A stretch of DNA of 49,290 nucleotides from Pluralibacter sp. Lineage in GTDB: Bacteria; Pseudomonadota; Gammaproteobacteria; Enterobacterales; Enterobacteriaceae. The notes beneath the pieces are model-generated. The model worked only from the letters and a program-made list of their open reading frames with translations. It made no database searches and was not told the DNA's origin. How positions within the stretch are numbered: the stretch's first letter is position 1; the number at the start of each line of letters is the position of its first letter. The stretch covers positions 1-49,290 of the forward strand of contig NZ_JAFAGS010000159.1 in assembly GCF_019237635.1 (NCBI RefSeq), in the 5' to 3' direction. Made by a program: the position numbers and the translations under genes. Positions 24,777 through 33,176 of the stretch are shown in pieces.

Positions 24777-26288
24777 TCAGAACATCATGGACATCCAGGG
24801 ATACCCAATCAGCAGCAGGGCGGCGAGGAAGATGGCACCGAAGATAGTGCCCAGGCGCCAGTAGTCTTTGGTCGGCAGATAGCCGCTGCCGTAGTAGATT
24901 GGGCTGGGACCTGTACCGTACGGGGTGATAATCCCCATCACGCCGAGCGAGGTCACCATCAGCAGAACGAACACCTGCATATTCATGCCCGGAATGGTAG
25001 AGGCGATGGTCAACATTGCTGGCAGCAGCGCGGTGGTATGCGCGGTGGTGCTGGCAAACAGGTAGTGCAACAGATAAAACGCCAGCAGCAGCACGACAGT
25101 GGCCACGCCCGGGGAGATGCCACTCATCAGCGCGCCGCCTTCTTTACCCAGCCAGGCGATAAAGCCGGTGGAGGAGAGGCCGTCGGCCAGCGCAACAAGG
25201 GTGGCGAACCAGGCAAAGGTATTCCACGCCGCTTTGTTACTGGTGATATCGTTCCAGGAGAGCACGCCAGTCCACAGCATCAGCACGATAACCAGCAGGG
25301 CGGCCAGCGCCGGTTCAATCCATTCGGCGGCGAAGATCCACATCATCAGCGCGAAGCAGACAAAGACCAGCAGCAGGATTTCGTTACGTGACAGGCGACC
25401 GAGTTTCTCCAGCTCGCGGGCGGCCCACAGCGGCACTTCATCGTTAACCTTCACTTCCGGCGGGTAGAACCAGTAGGCCAGCAGCGGCATGGTCAGGATC
25501 AGCAGGATACCTAACGGCAGGAAGGCGATAAACCAGGTGCCCCAGGAGATGTTAATACCAACGATGCTTTTTACCAGCGCCAGCGCCAGCAGGTTCGGCG
25601 CCAGCGCCGAGAGGAACATCGAGCTGGTGATACAGGCGGCGGTGATGGCGACCCACATCAAATAGGAGCCGATACGGCGCGCGCTCGGATCGTTAGGTTT
25701 TGAGCCATACAGCGGCGGCAGGTTAGCGATGATAGGGTAGATGGTCCCGCCGCTGCGTGCGGTGTTGGACGGCGTAAACGGCGCCAGCAGCAGGTCAGCA
25801 AAGGCGATGGCATAGCCGAGCGTCAGGCTGCGGCGGCCGAGATATTTCACCAGGATCAGCGCCAGACGGCGGCCGAACTGGGTTTTATCGTAGCCCGCGG
25901 CAAACATAAAGGCGCCGAAAATCAGCCATACCGTGGAGTTGCCAAAACCGCTCACCGCCCACTTAAAGGACTGTCCAGCAAGCTTAAACTTCGGGTCGGC
26001 CAGCTGTTCAGGGCTGAAGAGCAACCACTGGCTGCACAGGGCGATAACCACCACGCCAGTTATCCCGATGACGGCGCCCGGCAGCGGTTCGAAGATCAAA
26101 CCGACGATGACGCCAACAAAGATAGCGAAGTAGTGCCAGGCATAAGGAGGAAGTCCCTCCGGCACCGGAACGAACAACAACAGCACGGCGACGATAATGG
26201 GCAGCGCCATCATCAACAGGCGGCGTGTATCCACCGTTTTTGTCCCTGCTGCGCCAGCAGGCAGTGGGGGTGTTTTTTTCTCTGTCAT
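24777..26288 (-). CDS. DASS-family dicarboxylate/tartrate:succinate antiporter (CitT/TtdT-like)
   Basis: This 503-residue inner-membrane protein has about 12-14 hydrophobic helices. It closely resembles E. coli CitT and TtdT: AWHYFAIFVGVIVGLIFEP, then LGYAIAFADLLLAPFTPSNT with the DASS SNT motif. The second SNT-like site is near FASTTAHTTALLP, and ITPYGTGPSPIYYGSGY follows. Such carriers exchange citrate, tartrate or fumarate for succinate during fermentation, which fits the downstream fumarase and the fumarate reductase opposite. I prefer the ATG at 26288; a TTG at 26303 is possible and neither has a good ribosome site. Confidence 0.85.
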   Translation of the reverse strand: MTEKKTPPLPAGAAGTKTVDTRRLLMMALPIIVAVLLLFVPVPEGLPPYAWHYFAIFVGVIVGLIFEPLPGAVIGITGVVVIALCSQWLLFSPEQLADPKFKLAGQSFKWAVSGFGNSTVWLIFGAFMFAAGYDKTQFGRRLALILVKYLGRRSLTLGYAIAFADLLLAPFTPSNTARSGGTIYPIIANLPPLYGSKPNDPSARRIGSYLMWVAITAACITSSMFLSALAPNLLALALVKSIVGINISWGTWFIAFLPLGILLILTMPLLAYWFYPPEVKVNDEVPLWAARELEKLGRLSRNEILLLVFVCFALMMWIFAAEWIEPALAALLVIVLMLWTGVLSWNDITSNKAAWNTFAWFATLVALADGLSSTGFIAWLGKEGGALMSGISPGVATVVLLLAFYLLHYLFASTTAHTTALLPAMLTIASTIPGMNMQVFVLLMVTSLGVMGIITPYGTGPSPIYYGSGYLPTKDYWRLGTIFGAIFLAALLLIGYPWMSMMF

Positions 26289-26910
26289 AGTGAGTATCTG
26301 CAAGTAGTTAAAAATACGGTTGCGCCTGGAATAATCATTTGCTTTCTTTAGTTTTAAAACTTTCTTTAGTTATTAATATCGGTTCTTGATTATTCTTTAC
26401 GGCGATAATCTAACGCGATACTGAAGGCGTTAAATAGAATTTGTTGGTTATTTATATATTGCGCATTCATCGCGGATGACAATTGATTGAGATCAATAAA
26501 AATGACCAAATAAACGTTTTGTTATTATTTTAAGTAACCCTATTGGAGGAGGTGATTTTCTGCTTAAAAATTCGCTAAATGTTAACATTTTGTTTGGATT
26601 CTTGTTTTGGTTGTTTTTATTATCCAATTGATTAATATGCATTTTATTGAATTTTTTACAATAAATAAATGTGTGTTAATTGTTATTGTTTTTGGCGGTT
26701 TTGTAAATTTGATATTTAAATCAAATAATACAAAAGAGGTGCTGGTGTTATTTAGGTGGTTAAATAGTTTATTAACTAACGTAAGTATTTTGGTAACTAA
26801 AAAAAGCGTTATATTGTGAGTATGACTTTACAGGAATAAATAACTATAAATAAAAGACATTCCGTCACCTTATTCTGAAATTTTTAATATTTGAAATCTG
26901 GAGTGTTATT
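26289..26910. promoter_or_regulatory. Long AT-rich divergent control region between antiporter-fumB and fumarate reductase
   Basis: These 622 bp hold no convincing gene; a 70-codon ORF at 26607-26819 has no ribosome site and random-looking composition. They contain a perfect FNR box, listed separately. An inverted repeat TTTGAT-N6-ATCAAA lies at 26708-26725. A possible -10 TATATT lies at 26810-26815 about 100 bp before the reductase, and the ribosome site TGGAG is at 26899-26903. Binding by the DcuR-like regulator encoded nearby is likely but its site is not recognisable to me. Confidence 0.65.
26483..26496. promoter_or_regulatory. FNR box
   Basis: TTGAT-TGAG-ATCAA is an exact match to the FNR consensus. 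On the minus strand TATATA/AATATA (about 26453-26460) lies at the spacing that puts the box about 41-44 bp upstream of a predicted start. That is the position of class II FNR activation for the antiporter-fumB operon. The fumarate reductase start codon is over 400 bp away on the other side. Confidence 0.8.
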
Positions 26911-29688
26911 ATGACCAGTAGCGAACGCATTTTTCGTCCTTTTACCTTACCGAACGGAACGGAGCTAAAAAACCGCCTGCTTATGGCGCCGATGACGACC
27001 TGTACCGGATATTATGATGGCACTGTCACCCGCGAGCTGGTCGAGTATTACCGGGTTCGTGCGGGCAGCATTGGGGCCGTCATCGTAGAATGCTGTTTTA
27101 TCGACGACCACGGTCTGGCTTTTCCTGGCGCGATCGGTATCGACAATGATGAAAAAATCGCCGGACTGGCGAAGATTGCGCAGGCCATCAAAGGCGAGGG
27201 CTCCAGAGCCATCCTGCAGATTTATCACGGGGGCCGGATGGTAGACCCGCAGCTTATCGGCGGACGTACGCCGGTTGCGCCGAGCGCCCTGGCGGCGCCG
27301 CGTGATGGTGCCGCCACCCCGCGAGCGCTGAGCGCTGACGAAGTCCAGGGGATGGTGAACAAGTTTGGCGACGGCGTGCGCCGCGCGATCCTGGCCGGGT
27401 TCGACGGTGTGGAAATCCACGGCGCCAATACCTATCTTATCCAGCAGTTCTACTCGCCGAACTCCAACCAGCGCGACGACCAATGGGGCGGCAGCCGCGA
27501 TAAGCGCGCGAGGTTCCCGCTGGCGGTGCTGGATATCACCCACAAAATGGTCCGTCAGTACGCTGATGACGCGTTCATCATCGGTTATCGCTTTTCACCG
27601 GAGGAGCTGGAGGTGCCCGGCATTCGCTTCGAGGACACCCTGTATCTGCTGGAGAAGCTTGCCGCACGCGGCCTGGACTATCTGCACTTTTCCCTCGGCG
27701 CGTCGCTGCGCCCGTCGATCGTCGAGACCACCGACCCCACGCCGCTGATTGAAAAATACTGCGCCCTGCGCAGCGAAACGCTGGCGCAGGTGCCGGTGAT
27801 GGGCGTGGGCGGCGTGGTGAATGCCGGGGATGCAGAGCAGGGGCTGGATCATGGGTATGATCTGATGGCGGTTGGCCGGGCCTGTATCGCTTATCCGGAC
27901 TGGACGGCGCGCATCGCCAGCGGCGAGCGTCTGGAGCTCTTTATCGACAGCACCTGCCGCGAAGCCCTGAATATCCCTGAGCCGCTGTGGCGCTTCTCGC
28001 TGGTGGAGGCGATGATTCGCGACATGAGCATGGGCGACGCCCGCTTCAAACCGGGCATGTTTGTTGAAACCGTTCTGGATGACGCCAGTGAACTGGTCAT
28101 TAACGTCAGCCTGGAAAACGATCGCATCGCCGACATTGCGCTTGCCGCAAGCCCGGTGGACAGCGTGGAGTTTACCACTAGCTTTGAAGAGATTCGCGAG
28201 CGTATCTTAACCGCTAACACGCCGCACGTTGACGCCATTTCCGGCGCCACCAGCCAGAGCGAAGCGGTGAAAAAAGCCGTCTCGAAGGCCATGCTGAAAT
28301 CCAGCAAGGCACTGGCGGCGGAAGAGGGCGGCGACGCGGCGACGGCGAAAGCCTATGACGTTGTGGTGGTCGGCAGCGGCGGCGCGGGTCTGGCGGCGGC
28401 GATTCAGGCGCACGATGAGGGCGCCCGGGTGCTGGTGGTGGAAAAAATGCCGACCATTGGCGGCAATACCATCAAAGCCTCCGCCGGGATGAACGCGGCG
28501 GAAACCCGTTTCCAGCGGGTGAAGGGGATTCAGGACAGCAAAGCGCTGTTTTATCAGGAAAGCCTGAAGGGTGGGAAAACCAAAAATAACCCGCAGCTGC
28601 TACGCCGCTTTGTCGATAATGCGCCACAGGCCATCGAATGGCTGGCGGACCGCGGCATCATGCTCAACGACATTACTACCACCGGCGGGATGAGCATCGA
28701 CCGTACCCACCGTCCGCGCGACGGGTCGGCTGTAGGCGGTTATTTGATAAGCGGGCTGGTGCGCAATCTCACCCGACGCGGTATTGACGTGATGCTCGAT
28801 ACGACCGTCGACGAGATCCTGATGGAGAACGATGAAGTCAGCGCCGTGCGCCTGCTGAACGAAGAGAACGACGCGATGGTGGTGCACACCCGCAGCGTGG
28901 TGGTGGCGACCGGCGGTTTCAGCGCCAACAGCGCGATGGTGGTGAAATACCGTCCTGACCTCGACGGCTTTGTGACCACCAACCACAAAGGGGCGACCGG
29001 GGGCGGTATCGCGCTGCTGGAGCGCATCGGCGCGGGCACGGTGGATATGGGAGAAATCCAGATCCACCCAACGGTGGAGCAGAAAACCTCCTACCTGGTG
29101 TCGGAGTCAATTCGCGGTGGCGGGGCTATTCTCGTCAACCAGCAGGGCAACCGCTTCTTTAACGAGCTGGAGACCCGCGATAAGGTGTCGGCGTCGATCA
29201 TCGCGCTGCCGGAGCACTATGCGTACATCGTCTTTGATGAACACGTGCGGGCGAAAAACAAAGCCGCAGACGAATACATCGCCAAAGGGCTGGTGACCAG
29301 CGCCAGCACGCCGCGCGCGCTGGCGGATAAGCTGGGGATGGATTATCACGCGTTCCTCGCCACGCTTGAGCGCTACAACGGTTTTGTGGAGCGCCAGCAC
29401 GATGAAGACTTCGGTCGCACCACGGCGCTGCGCGCGCCTGTCAACGAAGGCCCGTTCCACGCCATTCGCATTGCGCCGGGTGTCCACCATACCATGGGCG
29501 GCGTGACCATCAATTCCGACGCGGCGGTACTGAATACCGATCAACAGCCGATCCCGGGCGCGTATGCGGCGGGTGAAGTGGTGGGCGGTATCCACGGCGG
29601 CAACCGCATCGGCGGTAACGCGGTGGCGGATATTATTATCTTCGGTACGCTGGCAGGCCATCAGGCGGTAAAACACGCCAGAGGCTAA
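26911..29688 (+). CDS. Soluble NADH:fumarate reductase, three-domain flavoprotein (OYE - FMN_bind - FAD)
   Basis: The protein has 925 residues and no signal peptide, so it should be cytoplasmic. Residues about 1-370 form an old-yellow-enzyme TIM barrel for NADH oxidation (LMAPMTTCTGYYDG, EIHGANTYLIQQF). Residues about 375-470 form an FMN_bind domain with the flavinylation motif DAISGATS, where Thr447 should carry covalent FMN. From about 481 there is an FAD_binding_2 domain (VVVVGSGGAGLAAA). All fumarate reductase catalytic positions are present with the spacing of Shewanella Fcc3: His719, Arg756 (the proton donor equivalent), His859 and Arg899 (GGNRIGGNA). An enzyme of this architecture has been described from Klebsiella pneumoniae. 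The apbE gene follows directly. Urocanate or acrylate as substrate is less likely given the context. Confidence 0.92.
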   Translation: MTSSERIFRPFTLPNGTELKNRLLMAPMTTCTGYYDGTVTRELVEYYRVRAGSIGAVIVECCFIDDHGLAFPGAIGIDNDEKIAGLAKIAQAIKGEGSRAILQIYHGGRMVDPQLIGGRTPVAPSALAAPRDGAATPRALSADEVQGMVNKFGDGVRRAILAGFDGVEIHGANTYLIQQFYSPNSNQRDDQWGGSRDKRARFPLAVLDITHKMVRQYADDAFIIGYRFSPEELEVPGIRFEDTLYLLEKLAARGLDYLHFSLGASLRPSIVETTDPTPLIEKYCALRSETLAQVPVMGVGGVVNAGDAEQGLDHGYDLMAVGRACIAYPDWTARIASGERLELFIDSTCREALNIPEPLWRFSLVEAMIRDMSMGDARFKPGMFVETVLDDASELVINVSLENDRIADIALAASPVDSVEFTTSFEEIRERILTANTPHVDAISGATSQSEAVKKAVSKAMLKSSKALAAEEGGDAATAKAYDVVVVGSGGAGLAAAIQAHDEGARVLVVEKMPTIGGNTIKASAGMNAAETRFQRVKGIQDSKALFYQESLKGGKTKNNPQLLRRFVDNAPQAIEWLADRGIMLNDITTTGGMSIDRTHRPRDGSAVGGYLISGLVRNLTRRGIDVMLDTTVDEILMENDEVSAVRLLNEENDAMVVHTRSVVVATGGFSANSAMVVKYRPDLDGFVTTNHKGATGGGIALLERIGAGTVDMGEIQIHPTVEQKTSYLVSESIRGGGAILVNQQGNRFFNELETRDKVSASIIALPEHYAYIVFDEHVRAKNKAADEYIAKGLVTSASTPRALADKLGMDYHAFLATLERYNGFVERQHDEDFGRTTALRAPVNEGPFHAIRIAPGVHHTMGGVTINSDAAVLNTDQQPIPGAYAAGEVVGGIHGGNRIGGNAVADIIIFGTLAGHQAVKHARG

Positions 29689-29702
29689 CGCCCGTGCATC
29701 TT

Positions 29703-29727
29703 CCCCGGCGAGGTCTCTTCGCCGGGG
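29703..29727 (+). repeat. Intercistronic hairpin between fumarate reductase and apbE
   Basis: CCCCGGCGA (29703-29711) pairs with TCGCCGGGG (29719-29727). No T-run follows, so it is more likely a stability element that lowers apbE expression than a terminator. Confidence 0.5.
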
Positions 29728-29746
29728 TTATCGCCCAGGAGACCGT

Positions 29747-30703
29747 ATGATGTCTGATGAACGCTGCCTGTACCGCTATTCCGCCGTCCTGATGGGATCG
29801 CCCATCCTGCTCAAATTTCCCTGCCATGATGAAGCGTTAGCCTCCCGGGTCTTCCAGGTGATTAAACGTTATGAGGATCTGCTGACCGTTAACCGCGCGT
29901 CGTCGCAGGTGATGGATATCAACCACGCCGCCGGACGGCATCCAGTGACCGTCAGCCGCCCGGTGTACCAGCTTATCAAATGCGCAAAGGCTGCGAGCCT
30001 GGCGCCGGACAGCGCATTCAATCTGGCCATCGGCCCGCTGGTGAAGCTGTGGCGTATCGGCTTTCAGGGCAACCGCGTGCCCTCCGGGGCGGAGATAACC
30101 GCCCGGCTGGCGCTGACGCGCCCGCAGGATGTGGTGCTCGACGATGCGACCGCCAGCGTATTTCTGACCCAGCCGGGGATGGAAATCGACCTTGGCGCTA
30201 TCGCCAAAGGCTACATTGCCGACCGGGTGCGGGATTATCTGCGCCAGCAGGGGATGGCGGAGGCGTTGATTAACCTCGGCGGCAACGTACACACCCTGGG
30301 GCGCTGGTCGGTAGGGCTTAAAAAACCGTTCGCCGGGGAGGCGTCGGTTCTGGGCGTGCTGGATGTCGACGGGCAGTCGGTGGTGACCTCCGGCGTGTAT
30401 GAGCGCTACTTTGAACAGGACGGCAGACGCTGGCACCATATTCTCGACCCGCGTAGCGGGTATCCGCTGGATAATGCGCTGCACAGCGTGACGGTTATCT
30501 CGGCGGACTCGCTTGATGGCGATATCTGGACCACGCTGCTGTACGGCCTGGGGGTTGAAAAAGGCGGCGCTTTGCTGCGCCAGCGCGAGGATATCGAAGC
30601 GATTTTTGTGACCAAAAACCGCGACGTTATCCTCTCTTCACAGCGCCGGTTTCGCTTCTCGCTTCTCGACGCCGATTACCGGCTTACTGGCTGTACTGCT
30701 TAA
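29747..30703 (+). CDS. apbE: FAD:protein FMN transferase (ApbE family), cytoplasmic form
   Basis: This 318-residue ApbE-family enzyme moves FMN from FAD onto a threonine of target proteins. Family motifs are DLGAIAKGYIADRV, INLGGNVHTLG, HHILDPRSGYP and DGDIWTTLLYG with the magnesium-binding Asp. There is no lipobox or signal peptide, unlike the usual periplasmic ApbE. The enzyme therefore works in the cytoplasm, where the adjacent fumarate reductase with its SGAT acceptor motif is the obvious client. ATGs at 29747 and 29750 are both possible after AGGAG. Its 3' end overlaps the convergent response-regulator gene by 20 bp. Confidence 0.92.
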   Translation: MMSDERCLYRYSAVLMGSPILLKFPCHDEALASRVFQVIKRYEDLLTVNRASSQVMDINHAAGRHPVTVSRPVYQLIKCAKAASLAPDSAFNLAIGPLVKLWRIGFQGNRVPSGAEITARLALTRPQDVVLDDATASVFLTQPGMEIDLGAIAKGYIADRVRDYLRQQGMAEALINLGGNVHTLGRWSVGLKKPFAGEASVLGVLDVDGQSVVTSGVYERYFEQDGRRWHHILDPRSGYPLDNALHSVTVISADSLDGDIWTTLLYGLGVEKGGALLRQREDIEAIFVTKNRDVILSSQRRFRFSLLDADYRLTGCTA

Positions 30704-31403
30704 GCAGGTTGTACTGCTCGGCGACCAGACGGTAGCGATAGACCGGACGGCCGGTGGCGCCATAGTGAATGCTGGTATACAGAATGTTGATCTGCGCAAG
30801 CCAGATCAAATATTTGCGGCAGGAGACGCGGGAAATATTTACCGCCGTCGCCAGCTCATCGGTCGAAAACTCCGACCCGGGATGGTTATCAATCCACTGG
30901 CAGATGGTGCGTAAAGTTTGCGCCGTCAGCCCTTTCGGCAGGCGACGGTCATCGGCGATTTCCGGACTGGCGCCGTGCAGCAGGCGGTCCACTTCCGACT
31001 GCTCATAATACGGCTGGGTGGTGATGAGCTTATGCTTTTCACGCCAGGCGTTGAGCGCCTCTTCAAACCGCGGGAACTGGAACGGCTTAATCAGGTAATC
31101 CACCACGCCGTAGTGCATGGAGGTCTGCACTGTTGCCGCATCGGCCGCCGAGGTTATCATGATTACGTCGATAGCGCGGCCGCTGGCGCGAAGGGTCGGC
31201 AGCAGATCGAGCCCACTGTCCTGCTGCATATAGACATCCAGCAGCACCAGATCAATCTCCAGCAGCGGGTTATTAACCATTTCCCTGGCCTGATGCAGGG
31301 TAGAGGCCGTACCGCAACAGCGAAAGCCAGGTACTCTGGCGACGTACATACGGTTAAGCTCGGCTACCATGGCATCATCATCAACAATCAATACATTTAT
31401 CAC
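30684..31403 (-). CDS. dcuR: DcuR-like response regulator (CitB family)
   Basis: This 239-residue regulator is the same length as E. coli DcuR and similar throughout (MINVLIVDDDAMVAELNRMYV). The receiver domain has the phosphoacceptor Asp56 in LVLLDVYMQ and Lys in DYLIKPFQFPRFEEAL. The C-terminal helix-turn-helix is in FSTDELATAVNISRVSCRKYL. It starts at a GTG that overlaps the sensor-kinase stop. It probably activates the antiporter, fumarase and fumarate reductase genes when C4-dicarboxylates are present. A second DcuSR pair may exist elsewhere, so orthology is not certain. Confidence 0.87.
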   Translation of the reverse strand: MINVLIVDDDAMVAELNRMYVARVPGFRCCGTASTLHQAREMVNNPLLEIDLVLLDVYMQQDSGLDLLPTLRASGRAIDVIMITSAADAATVQTSMHYGVVDYLIKPFQFPRFEEALNAWREKHKLITTQPYYEQSEVDRLLHGASPEIADDRRLPKGLTAQTLRTICQWIDNHPGSEFSTDELATAVNISRVSCRKYLIWLAQINILYTSIHYGATGRPVYRYRLVAEQYNLLKQYSQ

Positions 31404-33001
31404 GCCGTCGTCCTTTTACTATCCCAGGGAAGATGAACAAAAAATTGGGTATACACGCCAGGCTCGGATTCGACGCTGATGTTGCCGCCCAGCGCGCTCA
31501 GTTGCTGGTGCGCCAGGAACAGCCCAACGCCGCGGTTATCGCCTTTCGTTGAGAAACCTTTTGTAAAAATGGCGTCGATATTGCTCTGCGCGATACCCGG
31601 CCCGTCGTCGCTGACTTCACCGCTCAGCCAGCCGTTATGGTAGTGCAGCAGGACGCTGACTTCACCCTCCGGCTGCCCGTGCATGGCGTCCAGCGCGTTT
31701 TCGATTAAGTTACCCAGCGCGGTGACCAGCACCGTCACCTGCTTTTCATTGGGGTTATCCGGCACCCGGCTCTCTTCCGCCAGCGTCAGCGTAAAGCCCA
31801 GCTCGTTCGCCCGGTGAATTTTGCCTAACAGAAAGCCCGCCACCACCGGCGATTTGATCTGCTGCTGGATAGCGCCGATATCCGTCTGGTAATTCTGCGC
31901 GGTTTGCAGCACGTACTCTTCAAGTTTGTCATAGCTTTTCATATTCAGCAGGCCGAGGATCACGTGCAGTTTGTTCATAAACTCGTGCGAGGTGGTGCGC
32001 AGCGCATCGACGTAGTTGACCATGCCGTCCAGCCGCTGAAGCAGCTGGCTGACCTCGGTCTTGTCGCGGAACGTGCTGATCGCCCCGACGATGGCGCCCT
32101 GCCAGTGAATCGGGACGGTGTTGCTGATAAGCAGCAGCCCGTTACAGCTTATCTCGCGGTCGTAGATGGGCTCGTCGCGTTGCAGAACTTCGTTAAGATC
32201 GGCCAGCAGCGGCCCCTCATCGGTTTCGCTGTTATCGGGCGATTGCAGCATTTTTTTCGCCGCCGGGTTAATCAGCGTCACCTGGCCGTTCTGGTCTACG
32301 GCGATCACCCCCTCTTTCAGGGAGTGCAGCATGGCCTGGCGCTGCTTGAGTTTTGCCGAGATCTCGTGCGGTTCCAGCCCCAGCAGCGCGCGCTTAAGCA
32401 CCCGCACCAGGCTCCATGTCCCCAGGGCGCAGACCAGGGTGCTGAACAAAATGGTGAGCAGCACATCGACGCGGCTGCGGGCGAGCTCATCATTGACTTT
32501 AGCAAGCGAAATGCCGATGGCGACCACGCCGATTTGCTGGCGCTCATCGTTAAACACCGGGGTGTAAACGCGCAGCGCGTACCCGAGCATGCCGTGGTTA
32601 ATGGCGACGTTCTCTTTGCCTTTTAGCGTCGGGTTAATGTCATCGCCGATATAGTGCTGGCCGATAAGCTTGCTGTTGGGGTGGGAATAACGGTTACCGT
32701 TGATATCGGTCACCACCACAAACAGCAGGTGGTTACGCTTGGCGACGGCCAGCGCCAGCGGCTGAATGATATTGCTGTCCGGCGGCAGGGTAAGGCCGCG
32801 CTTGACGTCGGGGCTGTCCGCGAGGGTGCGCGCCACCGCCAGCGCCATGTCTTTGACGCCATCGCGGGTGGCGTTGCTGATTTGCGAAAACCACAGGGTA
32901 AACATCAGCAGCAGTACAGTGCCGATCACACTGCAAATCATAAGCGTCACCGTGGTGTTGAGTTTCATTGGGCGCTTACGAGCGGGCGATAAAGCGTTCA
33001 T
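31400..33001 (-). CDS. dcuS: DcuS-like C4-dicarboxylate sensor histidine kinase
   Basis: This 533-residue membrane kinase has two transmembrane segments (about residues 18-40 and 180-200) that flank a periplasmic PASp domain. In that domain Arg104, His107 and Arg144 match the fumarate-binding Arg107, His110 and Arg147 of E. coli DcuS. E. coli Phe120 is Tyr117 here. A cytoplasmic PAS domain follows (about 215-320), then the kinase with TSHEFMNKLHVILGLL (phospho-His). ATP-binding boxes NLIENALDAM and DDGPGIA are present. It is co-transcribed with dcuR. Confidence 0.88.
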   Translation of the reverse strand: MNALSPARKRPMKLNTTVTLMICSVIGTVLLLMFTLWFSQISNATRDGVKDMALAVARTLADSPDVKRGLTLPPDSNIIQPLALAVAKRNHLLFVVVTDINGNRYSHPNSKLIGQHYIGDDINPTLKGKENVAINHGMLGYALRVYTPVFNDERQQIGVVAIGISLAKVNDELARSRVDVLLTILFSTLVCALGTWSLVRVLKRALLGLEPHEISAKLKQRQAMLHSLKEGVIAVDQNGQVTLINPAAKKMLQSPDNSETDEGPLLADLNEVLQRDEPIYDREISCNGLLLISNTVPIHWQGAIVGAISTFRDKTEVSQLLQRLDGMVNYVDALRTTSHEFMNKLHVILGLLNMKSYDKLEEYVLQTAQNYQTDIGAIQQQIKSPVVAGFLLGKIHRANELGFTLTLAEESRVPDNPNEKQVTVLVTALGNLIENALDAMHGQPEGEVSVLLHYHNGWLSGEVSDDGPGIAQSNIDAIFTKGFSTKGDNRGVGLFLAHQQLSALGGNISVESEPGVYTQFFVHLPWDSKRTTA

Positions 33002-33176
33002 AACATTCCCGGAGTGTAACGGCGGAAATGCTGATTATCGCAGATGAGGGGCGTTTCATAAAGCCGTGTAATGACAGGAAAACTAACCATTCAGGCGGTG
33101 AAGCGTGACCTCACTCGCAGGAGACGATGATAAATAACCTTATAGTGTGTAAGGAAGCACATATTTGGAGGTTTGT

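Noticed and set aside
26607..26819. A 70-codon hydrophobic ORF in the divergent control region
   Set aside because: It is AT-driven, has no ribosome site, and sits among regulatory sequence.
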